Source of the DNA: Candidatus Competibacteraceae bacterium
GTDB lineage: Bacteria > Pseudomonadota > Gammaproteobacteria > Competibacterales > Competibacteraceae
Direction of reading: 5' to 3'
Length of the DNA: 38,088 nt
Assembly: GCA_003989075.1 (NCBI GenBank)
Contig: RXIX01000020.1
Coordinates: 1 to 38,088, forward strand
Below, one piece after another: positions 1 to 10,953 of this stretch. Under the pieces are notes generated by a model. That model did no database searches. It saw only the letters and a program-made list of their open reading frames with translations, and was not told where the DNA came from. Positions within the stretch are counted from its first letter, which is position 1. Every line of letters starts with the position of its first letter. The position numbers were made by a program, and so were the translations under genes.

Positions 1-986
1 TTGCGGGTCACGGCATATTCAGGCGAGCCGGTTTCGAGAATCGACAGCTTGTCCAGTTCCTCATTGATCCGTTTCAGCGCCGCTTCGGGCACCCGGCGAC
101 TGTCCAGACGCTCGCGGAAGCGGTCGATATCGGCGGTGCGGTCGTCCTTGGCAATGCCCAGTTCCTGCTGGATGGCCTTGAGCTGCTCGCGCAGGAAGAA
201 CTTGCGCTGGTGCTCGCTCATTTTCTCCTCGACCTGCTTGCGGATCCGGGTCTGCAGTTGCGCGACTTCCAGTTCCTTCTTGATCAGCACGATGACCTTT
301 TTCAGCCGCTCCAGAATCGGCGCGGTGGCCAGAATCTCCTGCAGTTCCTCCTTGCTCGCCGTGGTCAGGCTGGCGGCGAAATCGGCCAGCGGCGAGGGAT
401 CGTGGGTATTGAAGCGGTTGAGGAAGAATTTCAGTTCCTCGGAATACAGCGGATTGAGCGGGATCAGTTCCTTGAGGGTATTGATCACCGCCAGCGAATA
501 GGCGCGCAACTCATCGGGTCCGGCCTGGTCACTTTCATCGTTGAGATATTCCACATGGACGTGATAGGGCGGCTCAGTGGATAGCCAGCGGTCAATGCGA
601 AAACGCTTCAGGCCCTGGGCGATGAATTGCAGGCGGCCTTCGCTGCGCGCCAACTGATGCATGCGCGCTACCGTGCCGATCGGATAAAAATCATCGGGAT
701 GATGGGCCTTCTCGGCACTATCGGGCTTGACCAGCACCAGGCCGATCACGCGCTGCTCGCGGTTGGCGGCGGCCTCGATGGTCGGCAGCCACGGCTCCTC
801 GGCGAGCAGCAGCGGCAGCGCCTGGGCTGGGAAGAACGGCCGTTCAGACAGGGGCAGCAGGTACAAGGTCGTCGGCAGAACGTCGGCGGCGGCAACGATG
901 GTGTTGTTGTTCGCGGCGCTCCCGGAACTGTCATCATCTTCGCGCACGATTTCCGCTTCAATGGCTTCGGCTTCAGAGTCGCTCAT
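1..986 (-). CDS. lon: Lon protease, N-terminal part (cut by window edge)
   Basis: ATP-dependent cytoplasmic serine protease that degrades misfolded and regulatory proteins. About 328 codons are visible, starting at ATG 986 and running off the left edge. The frame encodes an acidic N-terminal tail, then the Lon substrate-binding (LON/PUA-like) domain, with the family phrases LYLLPLSERPFFPAQ and FYPIGTVARMHQ. It ends in the helical segment with KFFLREQLKAIQQELG, which is highly conserved in Lon. The AAA+ and Ser-Lys protease domains lie outside the window. The tail before the LON domain (rich in D, E, S and N, about residues 1-35) is longer than in E. coli Lon, so this may be one of the longer Lon paralogues. 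The product family is certain; which paralogue it is cannot be judged. Confidence 0.95.
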   Translation of the reverse strand, partial: MSDSEAEAIEAEIVREDDDSSGSAANNNTIVAAADVLPTTLYLLPLSERPFFPAQALPLLLAEEPWLPTIEAAANREQRVIGLVLVKPDSAEKAHHPDDFYPIGTVARMHQLARSEGRLQFIAQGLKRFRIDRWLSTEPPYHVHVEYLNDESDQAGPDELRAYSLAVINTLKELIPLNPLYSEELKFFLNRFNTHDPSPLADFAASLTTASKEELQEILATAPILERLKKVIVLIKKELEVAQLQTRIRKQVEEKMSEHQRKFFLREQLKAIQQELGIAKDDRTADIDRFRERLDSRRVPEAALKRINEELDKLSILETGSPEYAVTR

Positions 987-1024
987 GGTCGCTCACTGGG
1001 CTGGCAAAAGGGATTTGCGAGTTT

Positions 1025-1055
1025 AGATGCGGGCAACCCGGATGATTATCAAGGG
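1025..1055 (-). promoter_or_regulatory. Sigma-32-like heat-shock promoter of lon
   Basis: Read on the minus strand there is CCCTTGAT (1055-1048), then 15 nt, then CCGCATCT (1032-1025). The RpoH consensus is CTTGAA, 13-17 nt, CCCCATNT, so each box has about one mismatch and the spacing is right. Transcription would begin near 1018, about 30 nt before the lon ATG. lon is a classical heat-shock gene, which supports the call. It was found by eye, not scored. Confidence 0.6.
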
Positions 1056-1121
1056 TCCCGGTGCACAGCCGGCGGCATCCCGGCCCTTACCACAACTGAC
1101 CTCTTCGCGGAGACAACAGAC

Positions 1122-1781
1122 ATGCAAGGTCTCTTGAGCAGATTGACCGGAATCGTGCTGCTGGCACTGGCAGCAAATGCTGCCATGGCAACCGATACCC
1201 CGGCCCTGATGGTCGGCCACTTTTCCGCTGCGGATCGGCAGGATTGGCAGGAGAAGGTATTCAAGGGCGAAACCCGCTACAGTTTCGACAGTCGCGGCGG
1301 CCAGCCAGCACTGTTCGCTGACAGTCGCGGCACTGCCTCGGGGTTGTATCGGGAAATCCGCATTGATCTGAACCGCACGCCGTGGCTGAACTGGTCCTGG
1401 CGGGTGGATCGGGTGCTGGGCGATATCGACGAGCGCCAGAAGGCCGGTGACGATTATCCGGCGCGGGTCTATGTGGTGGTATCAGGTGGCGCGGCGTTCT
1501 GGAAAACCCGCTCGCTGGTCTATGTCTGGTCGAGCAATCAGCCAGTCGGCGCCACCTGGAACAGTGCTTATACCGACAATGTGCGCATGATGGCGCTGCG
1601 CTCCGGTACCACTGAGGCGGGGCGCTGGGTCGAGGAAAAACGCGACGTGCGCGCTGACTTTCGCCGCCTGTTCGGTGAAGACATCGATGCCCTCGATGCC
1701 GTGGCGCTGATGACCGACAGCGACAGCAGCGGGCAGACTGCCAGCGCCTGGTATGGCGATATCCGCTTCACGGCGCGTTGA
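1122..1781 (+). CDS. DUF3047 family exported protein
   Basis: 219-residue protein of unknown function. The chosen ATG at 1122 follows a GGAGA ribosome-binding site (1109-1113) and opens a clear signal peptide: a short basic start, a hydrophobic stretch of about 14 residues, and a probable cleavage after AMA near residue 23. The frame is open further upstream, but that part runs opposite the lon 5' region and looks non-coding. The mature part has the DUF3047 features: an early S-R--G-ASGLYR-I segment, a W-NWSWRVD segment, then DDYPARVYVV followed by a W---SLVYVW stretch and a C-terminal D-SDSSG. The protein is probably periplasmic. It stands divergent to lon and converges on trhA with 5 nt between stop codons. 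No function is assigned. Confidence 0.8.
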   Translation: MQGLLSRLTGIVLLALAANAAMATDTPALMVGHFSAADRQDWQEKVFKGETRYSFDSRGGQPALFADSRGTASGLYREIRIDLNRTPWLNWSWRVDRVLGDIDERQKAGDDYPARVYVVVSGGAAFWKTRSLVYVWSSNQPVGATWNSAYTDNVRMMALRSGTTEAGRWVEEKRDVRADFRRLFGEDIDALDAVALMTDSDSSGQTASAWYGDIRFTAR

Positions 1782-1786
1782 AGACC

Positions 1787-2473
1787 CTAGCCGGCCACCG
1801 GGGGCTGAGCACTGGGAATGACGTAGAACAGCACCGACATGAAATGCAGAATGCTGCCGGCCAGCACGAACAGGTGCCAAATGGCGTGGTGATAGGCTAT
1901 CTGCTTGCGCACATAGAAAATCACCCCCAGCGAATAGGCCAGGCCACCGGCCAGCAGCAGCACCAGCCCGCCGGGCGCGACCTGCGCCAGCATCGGTTTG
2001 ATGGCGACCACGATCAGCCAGCCCATGCCCAGATACAGTCCCATCGACAGCCCCTTGATGGGGCGGCGCACCGCCAGTTCCAGCACCATGCCAACAATGG
2101 CAATGCCCCACACCAGCCCGAACAGGGTCCAGCCCCAGCTGCCGCGCAGGCTGACCAGGGTAAACGGCGTGTAGGTGCCGGCGATCAGCAGGAAAATCGC
2201 CGCATGGTCGAGGCGTTGCAGCAGCGGCTTGGCCCGTGGCGAGGGAATGCCGTGGTACAGCGTTGACGCGGTATACAGCACGATCAGGGTCGCGCCGTAG
2301 ATGCTGCAACTGACAACGTGCCAGGCATCGCCGTAAATGGCCGCGAAGGCCACCAGTATCGCCAGCCCGGCGATGCTGAGCAGAATGCCGATGCCGTGGG
2401 TGATAGCGTGGGCGATCTCCTCGCGCAGGCTATATTCCGATCCGGGCATATTCAGATGGGGGCGATCATTCAA
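1787..2473 (-). CDS. trhA: TrhA / hemolysin III family membrane protein
   Basis: 228-residue polytopic inner-membrane protein of the PAQR-like hemolysin III (TrhA/YqfA) family. About seven hydrophobic segments are visible. The conserved polar residues expected for a metal-binding, hydrolase-like active site are present: STLYHG after the second helix, RLDHAAIFLLIAGTYTPF in the middle, and AYHHAIWHLFV near the C-terminus. Length is normal for the family. The N-terminus (EYSLREEIAHAITHGIG) matches family members. The gene starts 13 nt after the stop of msrP and is probably co-transcribed with it. Despite the family name, members are generally linked to membrane or fatty-acid homeostasis rather than to haemolysis. 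Confidence 0.88.
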   Translation of the reverse strand: MNDRPHLNMPGSEYSLREEIAHAITHGIGILLSIAGLAILVAFAAIYGDAWHVVSCSIYGATLIVLYTASTLYHGIPSPRAKPLLQRLDHAAIFLLIAGTYTPFTLVSLRGSWGWTLFGLVWGIAIVGMVLELAVRRPIKGLSMGLYLGMGWLIVVAIKPMLAQVAPGGLVLLLAGGLAYSLGVIFYVRKQIAYHHAIWHLFVLAGSILHFMSVLFYVIPSAQPPVAG

Positions 2474-2486
2474 TGAGCAGGTCTCC

Positions 2487-3389
<903 letters not shown>

Positions 3390-3498
3390 GGCAGCACTCC
3401 CGGAAACGGAAACGGTAATTTCTGCTCAGACCGGCGCGCCGCCGACAAGTTACCACCGGCCGGATCCAATGAGTGCCTGAACCCGGCCGCGCGACAAT

Positions 3499-3930
3499 CT
3501 AGAAGCGGAAACGGCGCAGAATGGTCAGCGAGGACAGCGCGCCGACCAGCTTGCGATCGGCATCGACCACCGGCAGCCGCAAATAGCCGGCGGCGAACAG
3601 GTGCAGCGCCTCGGACAGCGGCGCCTCCGGATCGACCACCGGGTGGGCGTGATCGACGAATTCGACCACCTTGCGGTGCAGGTGCGGAATCAGGCGGTTA
3701 TCGACATCCTCGGCGGTTTCACGCTCGGCATCCTCGGCGCTTTGTGGCTCGGTCGGGGTCAGGATCTTGCTGAGCACGAAGGAGGTAATGGTACCGATGA
3801 ACTCGCCGGCCTCGTTGACCACCATCAGATCCTGCATGTGCTTGCGGACCATGATGGCCACCGCTTCCGAAAGCGGCGCGGTGTCGAGCACGGCGGTGGG
3901 CGCGGACATCATGTAGTGTTTGCATTTCAT
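3499..3930 (-). CDS. CBS-domain-pair protein
   Basis: 143 residues, essentially two CBS motifs and nothing else. CBS1 covers about residues 1-58 (PLSEAVAIMVRKHMQDLMVVNEAGEFIGTIT reads as a textbook CBS half). An acidic linker (about 60-78) follows, then CBS2 (about 85-143). Such stand-alone pairs bind adenine nucleotides or related ligands and regulate partner proteins. No partner domain or catalytic site is seen. ATG 3930 is preferred because GGGAG lies just upstream; the frame stays open to 4074, but that extension lacks CBS-like sequence. The gene is divergent from hppA with 170 nt between starts. Its target cannot be inferred. Confidence 0.82.
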   Translation of the reverse strand: MKCKHYMMSAPTAVLDTAPLSEAVAIMVRKHMQDLMVVNEAGEFIGTITSFVLSKILTPTEPQSAEDAERETAEDVDNRLIPHLHRKVVEFVDHAHPVVDPEAPLSEALHLFAAGYLRLPVVDADRKLVGALSSLTILRRFRF

Positions 3931-4100
3931 TTTTGGTGTTCTCCCGCTAGGGTTATGTCGGTGGTTCTGGTGATGATAGCCGCCGCCCCGGACCGGGGGA
4001 TCATAAGGGCCGGGCCGGTGGCAACCTGATCCATTATTGACCACGCTTGGCCACCGCGCAGCGCGGCGGGCCAATTTCCTGTAAACCGTGGGGGAACTTT

Positions 4101-6143
<2,043 letters not shown>

Positions 6144-6166
6144 AGCCCAGCCTGACCCAGCCTGTG

Positions 6167-6198
6167 CCTGCCCTCTCCCAACTGCGGGAGGGGGCAGG
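6167..6198. terminator. Bidirectional hairpin between hppA and pyrE
   Basis: CCTGCCCTCTCCC pairs with GGGAGGGGGCAGG across a short loop, giving a strong GC stem in the 58-nt gap between the two convergent genes. There is no strong T-run on either side, so it may act as a transcription block or depend on Rho. Confidence 0.5.
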
Positions 6199-6201
6199 AT
6201 C

Positions 6202-6852
6202 TCAAGCTACGGTGATGCCGTAGCGTTCCCGATAGGCGTGAATCAGCGCCCGCTGCGCTGCGTACTCCGGACGCTCGCTCAGATACTGCAGCAGATCATC
6301 CAGCGTGACGATGGCGGTAACCTTGATGCCACAGGCGCGCTCCACTTCCTGCACTGCCGACAGTTCGCCCTGACCCCGTTCCTGACGATCCAGGGCAATC
6401 AGCACACCCGCCGGAGTCGCGCAGTATTCGGCCAGCAGGTTCAACGTTTCGCGCACGGCGGTACCCGCAGTGATCACGTCGTCGATGATCAGCACCCGGC
6501 CGCGCAAAGGCGCACCGACCAGTTGCCCGCCCTCGCCGTGATCCTTGACTTCCTTACGGTTAAAGCACCAGGGCGTATCGCGATCCTCATGCTCGGCCAG
6601 GGCAATGGCGGTTGCGGTGACCAGCGGAATCCCCTTGTAGGCCGGACCGAACAGGGTATCGAACTGGATTGCAGTGGCGGTGATCGCCGCCGCGTAATAG
6701 CAGCCCAGCCGCGCCAGCACCGCGCCGCTGTCGAACAGGCCGGCATTGAAAAAATACGGGCTGACCCGCCCGGACTTGAGAGTGAACTCACCAAAGCGCA
6801 GCACGCCGCGCCCGATGGCGAAATCGAGAAATTCCCGCTGATAGTCCTGCAT
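6202..6852 (-). CDS. pyrE: Orotate phosphoribosyltransferase
   Basis: 216-residue cytoplasmic enzyme of de novo pyrimidine synthesis that joins orotate to PRPP to form OMP. The PRPP-binding motif is [16 protein letters not shown]. Upstream are the family segments [33 protein letters not shown] and [13 protein letters not shown], the last being the catalytic flexible loop with its lysines. Length is normal. ATG 6852 ([13 protein letters not shown]) matches the usual N-terminus; an ATG eight codons upstream at 6876 is possible but adds residues not typical of PyrE. It is divergent from xthA, an adjacency also seen in other Gammaproteobacteria as far as I recall. Confidence 0.95.
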   Translation of the reverse strand: MQDYQREFLDFAIGRGVLRFGEFTLKSGRVSPYFFNAGLFDSGAVLARLGCYYAAAITATAIQFDTLFGPAYKGIPLVTATAIALAEHEDRDTPWCFNRKEVKDHGEGGQLVGAPLRGRVLIIDDVITAGTAVRETLNLLAEYCATPAGVLIALDRQERGQGELSAVQEVERACGIKVTAIVTLDDLLQYLSERPEYAAQRALIHAYRERYGITVA

Positions 6853-6981
6853 GGTACTGAGGCCCCCTGTTAACACGGGCTGGGATGGGTTGGGATTGAG
6901 CAGGGTTATGATAGCCTAGCCGCTTTGCCAGCCGGGCTTGAATACCTCATTTCAACACGACCAGGACTGAAACGAACCACG

Positions 6982-7755
6982 ATGCGGGTCATCACCTTCA
7001 ACGCCAACGGTATTCGTGCTGCGGTCCGCAAGGGTTTTCTCGACTGGCTGGACACGCAGAACGCCGATCTGGTCTGTCTGCAGGAAACCAAAGCCCAGGA
7101 ACAGCAGTTGCCCGCTGCGCTCTACGCCCCGGCTGGCTACCACGTTTACTACCACGATGCCGCGCGCAAGGGTTATAGCGGTGTGGCGCTGTATGCCCGT
7201 CGGGAGCCGGATGCCGTACTGACCGGGCTGGGCTGGCCGGAATGTGACCACGAAGGGCGCTGGCTGGAAGCACGCTTTGGCCCGCTCAGCGTGGTATCGC
7301 TGTATCTGCCATCCGGTTCATCGCGTCCGGAACGGCAGGCGGTCAAGTTCGAGTTCCTGGCGCGACTGCTTGAGCCACTGCGAACGCTGCGCGCCAGTGG
7401 CCGCGATTGCATTCTCTGCGGTGACTGGAACATCGCCCATCGGGAAATCGACCTGAAGAACTGGCGCGCCAACCGCGACCACTCCGGCTTTCTGCCTGAA
7501 GAACGGGCCTGGATGGATCAACTGTTCGGTGCGCTGGGCTGGGTGGACGCCTTCCGGGTCATCAATCCCGATCCCGAGCAGTACACCTGGTGGTCGAACC
7601 GGGGCCGCGCCTGGGAAAAGAATGTCGGCTGGCGCATTGATTATCAGGTGATTACGCCCAGCCTGGCCGACACGGTGCGCGCCGCTGCCATTTACCGCGA
7701 CCAGCGCTTTTCCGATCATGCACCGCTGACCCTGGATTATGACTATGTCTTCTAA
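6982..7755 (+). CDS. xthA: Exodeoxyribonuclease III
   Basis: 257-residue AP endonuclease / 3'-5' exonuclease of base-excision repair (exonuclease III, EEP fold). All catalytic landmarks are present: FNANGIRAA at the N-terminus, the metal-binding Glu in LQETKAQ, the Asp/Asn pair in GDWNIAHREIDLKN, the Asp in GWRIDYQVITP and the final His in FSDHAPLTLDY. ATG 6982 (MRVITFN) is the family start; the open frame upstream to 6925 has no family-like residues. A TATGAT hexamer at 6907-6912 could be its -10 box, though no good -35 is seen. The 3' end overlaps the next gene by 17 nt. Confidence 0.95.
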   Translation: MRVITFNANGIRAAVRKGFLDWLDTQNADLVCLQETKAQEQQLPAALYAPAGYHVYYHDAARKGYSGVALYARREPDAVLTGLGWPECDHEGRWLEARFGPLSVVSLYLPSGSSRPERQAVKFEFLARLLEPLRTLRASGRDCILCGDWNIAHREIDLKNWRANRDHSGFLPEERAWMDQLFGALGWVDAFRVINPDPEQYTWWSNRGRAWEKNVGWRIDYQVITPSLADTVRAAAIYRDQRFSDHAPLTLDYDYVF

Positions 7756-9040
7756 GACCTTCGCTCAGGCTGGCCGCGGGATTCTGCGCACGGTCTGCAG
7801 TGGGCGGATGCTCACCGCGCTGCTGATGGGGTTTTCCTCTGGCCTGCCGCTGCTGCTCGCGACCGGTTCGGTGCTGCAGGCCTGGCTGAAGGAAGCCGGG
7901 GTTGATCTGGGCACCATTGGCCTGTTCGCGCTGGTCGGCCTGCCCTACACGCTGAAATTTCTCTGGGCGCCGCTGCTGGATCGCTTCGCGCCCATTGGCG
8001 GCATGGGTCGGCGGCGCGGCTGGCTGCTGCTGATCCAGATTGCGCTGATCGCGGCCATCGCCGGGCTGGGTCTGGCCGATCCGCTCATCAGCCTGCCCGG
8101 CGTTACCGTAGCGGCATTCCTGGTCGCATTCTTTTCAGCCTCGCAGGATATCGTCATCGATGCCTATCGCCGCGAGTCGCTGAGCGATGCCGAGCAGGGC
8201 CTGGGCGCCTCGCTGTATGTCAACGGCTATCGGATCGGCCTGCTGCTCTCATCGGGTGGCGGGCTGATCCTGGCCGATTTCATCCCGTTCGCGGCGGTGT
8301 ACGCGGTGATGGCCCTGGCAATGCTGCCTGGACTGCTGACCACGCTGCTATGCGTCGAGCCACCGGTGGCTGTGGGCACGCCGCGCAGCCTGCGCGAGGC
8401 AGTCGTGCAACCCTTTGCCGAATACTTTTCCCGTCAGGATGCGCTGCTGATTCTGCTGTTCGTGCTGCTGTACAAGGTCGGCGAGATGATGTCCAGCCAG
8501 ATGACCACGCCGTTCTATCTGGATCTGGGCTTTAGCAAGACCGAAATCGGCACCGTGGTCAAACTGTTTGGCTTCTGGGCGACGGTGATTGGCGGGCTGC
8601 TCGGTGGTGTGCTGATGCTGCGCATGGGCCTGTACCGCGCCCTGTGGACCTTTGGCATTTTGCAGGCAATCGGCCTGATCGGCTTCGTGATCCTGGCCCG
8701 GCTTGGCCATAATCTGCCGGCGCTGGCGCTGGCAATCAGCAGCGAGAACCTGTTCAGCGGCATGGCCACTACGGCCTATGTCGCCTTCATGGCTACCCTG
8801 ACCAATCGCAAGTTCACCGCCACCCAATACGCCCTGCTCAGCAGCTTGATGGGCGTGCCCCGGGTGATCGTCAACACGCCGACCGGTTATCTGGCCGAAT
8901 GGCTGGGCTGGGAAGGATTCTTCCTGTTCTGCATGGCCGCCACCGTGCCGGGGCTGTGGCTGCTGACCCGCTTCCGGGCGTGGATGGAAAGCCCGACTGA
9001 AACCGCTGCTGAACCCCCCATCGAACCGGGCCGGGCCTGA
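7739..9040 (+). CDS. ampG: AmpG-family muropeptide permease (MFS)
   Basis: 433-residue inner-membrane transporter with about twelve hydrophobic helices. AmpG carries anhydro-muropeptides from periplasm to cytoplasm for peptidoglycan recycling and, in many Gammaproteobacteria, beta-lactamase induction. Family features are the start MLTALLMGFSSGLPLLL, GLPYTLKFLWAPLLDR, SASQDIVIDAYRRE and the second-half LDLGFSKTEIGTVVK. It is shorter than E. coli AmpG (about 490), which has extra C-terminal helices. Two start codons, ATG 7739 and ATG 7745, lie inside the end of xthA and suggest translational coupling; which is used is unclear. Nearby genes give no proof of substrate, so related AmpG-like permeases of other function remain possible. 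Confidence 0.85.
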   Translation: MTMSSKTFAQAGRGILRTVCSGRMLTALLMGFSSGLPLLLATGSVLQAWLKEAGVDLGTIGLFALVGLPYTLKFLWAPLLDRFAPIGGMGRRRGWLLLIQIALIAAIAGLGLADPLISLPGVTVAAFLVAFFSASQDIVIDAYRRESLSDAEQGLGASLYVNGYRIGLLLSSGGGLILADFIPFAAVYAVMALAMLPGLLTTLLCVEPPVAVGTPRSLREAVVQPFAEYFSRQDALLILLFVLLYKVGEMMSSQMTTPFYLDLGFSKTEIGTVVKLFGFWATVIGGLLGGVLMLRMGLYRALWTFGILQAIGLIGFVILARLGHNLPALALAISSENLFSGMATTAYVAFMATLTNRKFTATQYALLSSLMGVPRVIVNTPTGYLAEWLGWEGFFLFCMAATVPGLWLLTRFRAWMESPTETAAEPPIEPGRA

Positions 9041-9066
9041 GTGGAGTTTCTGGCAACGGCAGTGGC

Positions 9067-9101
9067 CTGTCATGTGATCATCACGCGTTTTTCATCATAA
9101 T
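9067..9101 (+). promoter_or_regulatory. PhoB-box-like promoter of the glycosyltransferase-PAP2 pair
   Basis: Heptamers CTGTCAT (9067-9073), TCATCAC (9078-9084) and TTTTCAT (9089-9095) recur at an exact 11-bp period, all ending TCAT or TCAC. The PhoB consensus is two CTGTCAT/C-like heptamers 11 bp apart, placed about 10-11 bp before a -10 box. Here CATAAT (9096-9101) follows the second heptamer after 11 nt, so the architecture fits. Matches outside the TCA core of the second and third repeats are weak. A PhoB motif search would settle it. Confidence 0.5.
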
Positions 9102-9128
9102 TTTGCATCCGCCGGCGATAGTGCCGGC

Positions 9129-10343
9129 ATGATCGCAATCCCTGCTGCCTCGAACTCTTCGCTACCCTACGCATCCGCCGGCCAGCGCTTGCGGATCAGC
9201 GTGGTCACCGAAACCTATCCGCCTGAAATCAACGGCGTGGCCATGACCATTGGCCAGATGGTTGATGGACTGCTGGCGCGCGGCCATGCGGTGCAGGTGG
9301 TGCGACCCCGCCAGCACGGTCGCGATGTGGCGCACAAGGCGGGTCGTCTGGACGTGGTGCCGCTGCCGGGCGTACCGCTGCCGTTTTATCCGCAACTGCG
9401 CCTGGGCCTGCCCGCCGGGCGGCACCTGTTGACACGCTGGCGGCAAACGCCGCCGGACATCGTGCACCTGGTCACCGAAGGACCGCTGAGCCGTTCGGCG
9501 CTGCACGTGGCCCGCCGGCTGGGCCTGCGGGTGTTCTCCGACTTCCACACCAACTTTCACGGCTATAGCCGCCACTACCGGGCCGGGCTGCTGGCACAAG
9601 CGATCATCGCCTATCTGCGCCGCTTCCATAACCGCGCCGACTGCACCCTGGTTCCGACCGGACAGCTTGCTGATGAACTGCGCACGCTGGGTTTTCAGCG
9701 GGTGCGCGTGCTGGGACGCGGCATCGACACTGCGCTGTTTACGCCACAACGCCGTGATCAGGCCCTGCGTCGGGCCTGGGGCGCCGGTGCGGATGATCCC
9801 GTGGTGCTATCGGTGGGGCGGCTGGCGGCGGAAAAGAACCTGCAACTGGTGCTGGATGCCTACGCCGCGCTGCGCCAGCACCGGCCAACGGCGCGGCTGG
9901 TGCTGGTTGGCGATGGGCCGCTGGCGGCGCGGCTGCGCACCCGGCATCCCGACATTCTCTTTGCCGGCATGCGCACCGGTGCCGATCTGGCCGCGCATTA
10001 CGCCTCCGCCGATCTGTTCCTGTTTCCGAGCCTGACCGAGACCTTTGGCAACGTCACGCTGGAAGCGATGGCCAGCGGGCTGGCGGTGGTGGCCTTCGAC
10101 TATGCCGCTGCCCGTCACCACATCCGTCACGGTCAGGACGGCTGGCTGGTGGACTGCGCTGACCCGGCCGGCTTCATTGCCGCTGCCCGCTATCTGGGCG
10201 AGCGCCCCGAGCTGATCCACGCCCTGGGACAGGCCGCCCGGCAGGCAGTCATGGCGTTTGACTGGGAGCGTATCCATGAGCAACTGGAACGCTGGTATCT
10301 GCAACCGGTCCGCGAGGAGATCGAACATGCATCGAGTGCTTGA
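9129..10343 (+). CDS. GT4-type glycosyltransferase (possible glycolipid synthase)
   Basis: 404-residue cytoplasmic GT-B glycosyltransferase. The N-terminal domain begins about residue 20 with LRISVVTETYPPEINGVAMTIG, where NGV is the glycine-rich acceptor/donor loop. FSDFHTNFHGYSRHY lies near residue 140. The C-terminal nucleotide-sugar domain has LSVGRLAAEKNLQLVLDAY, LVLVGDGPLAARL and the donor-binding E-x7-E segment SLTETFGNVTLEAMASGLAVV. This combination is typical of the family that includes bacterial diacylglycerol glucosyl/mannosyl transferases and SQD2-like enzymes. The next gene is a PAP2 phosphatase overlapping by 17 nt, and a PhoB-box-like promoter precedes. Together they suggest glycolipid production from diacylglycerol during phosphate shortage, which is inference. 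Donor and acceptor are unknown. Confidence 0.85.
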   Translation: MIAIPAASNSSLPYASAGQRLRISVVTETYPPEINGVAMTIGQMVDGLLARGHAVQVVRPRQHGRDVAHKAGRLDVVPLPGVPLPFYPQLRLGLPAGRHLLTRWRQTPPDIVHLVTEGPLSRSALHVARRLGLRVFSDFHTNFHGYSRHYRAGLLAQAIIAYLRRFHNRADCTLVPTGQLADELRTLGFQRVRVLGRGIDTALFTPQRRDQALRRAWGAGADDPVVLSVGRLAAEKNLQLVLDAYAALRQHRPTARLVLVGDGPLAARLRTRHPDILFAGMRTGADLAAHYASADLFLFPSLTETFGNVTLEAMASGLAVVAFDYAAARHHIRHGQDGWLVDCADPAGFIAAARYLGERPELIHALGQAARQAVMAFDWERIHEQLERWYLQPVREEIEHASSA

Positions 10344-10863
10344 AATCGCACCACTGCGGCGGCTGGCGGAACTCGATATCGTCTGGTGCCTGCACTTCAA
10401 TCGCGCCAGTCACCGGCGCGAGCTGGAGCGCCTGTTTGCGCTGGTCAGCCGGCTGGGCGATGGCGTGTTCTGGTACACGCTGATGCTGGCGCTGCTGCTG
10501 GTGCAGGGAACGGCGGCGCTGCCGGTGGTCGGGCGGATGCTGCTGGTCGGTGCGCTGTCCCTGATTCTGTATAAATGGCTCAAGGCCCGCACCACCCGGC
10601 CACGGCCCTGCGCCCGTCACGACCATATCCGCGCCTCAGTGGCCCCGCTGGATGAATACAGCTTCCCCTCTGGGCATACCCTGCATGCGGTATCGTTCAG
10701 CATCATCGCCGTGTACTACTATCCGGCGCTGGCCTGGCTGGTGCTGCCGTTCACCGTATTGGTGGCACTGTCGCGGCTGGTGCTCGGGCTGCATTATCCG
10801 AGCGATGTGCTGGCCGGTATTCTGCTGGGTGCAAGCTTGGCCAGCCTGACGCTGCACATCTAG
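10327..10863 (+). CDS. PAP2-family membrane phosphatase
   Basis: 178-residue membrane phosphatase with the complete three-part PAP2 signature: K-x6-RP (KWLKARTTRPRP, about residues 83-94), PSGH (SFPSGHTLHAVSF) and SR-x5-H-x3-D (SRLVLGLHYPSD near the C-terminus, containing the nucleophilic His). Four to five hydrophobic helices surround these. Members dephosphorylate phosphatidic acid, undecaprenyl pyrophosphate or other lipid phosphates. ATG 10327 lies within the end of the glycosyltransferase gene, so the two are translationally coupled. A phosphatidate phosphatase feeding diacylglycerol to the upstream transferase is the natural hypothesis, but a UppP-like role is not excluded. Confidence 0.88.
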   Translation: MHRVLEIAPLRRLAELDIVWCLHFNRASHRRELERLFALVSRLGDGVFWYTLMLALLLVQGTAALPVVGRMLLVGALSLILYKWLKARTTRPRPCARHDHIRASVAPLDEYSFPSGHTLHAVSFSIIAVYYYPALAWLVLPFTVLVALSRLVLGLHYPSDVLAGILLGASLASLTLHI

Positions 10864-10875
10864 GCCACACTGGCC

Positions 10876-10953
10876 GCTGGTTCGCTGGTTCGCTGGTTCG
10901 CTGGTTCGCTGGTTCGCTGGTTCGCTGGTTCGCTGGTTCGCTGGTTCGCTGGT
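10876..10953. repeat. 8-bp tandem repeat, about 9.75 copies
   Basis: Nine uninterrupted perfect copies of GCTGGTTC (10876-10947) plus GCTGGT. The array begins 13 nt after the PAP2 stop and lies outside any convincing gene. Perfect identity among copies implies recent slippage, so copy number probably varies between strains. Confidence 0.97.

Noticed and set aside
627-1121. Upstream extension of the DUF3047 frame
   Set aside because: It runs antisense to the lon start and lon promoter; the signal peptide and GGAGA site fix the start at 1122.
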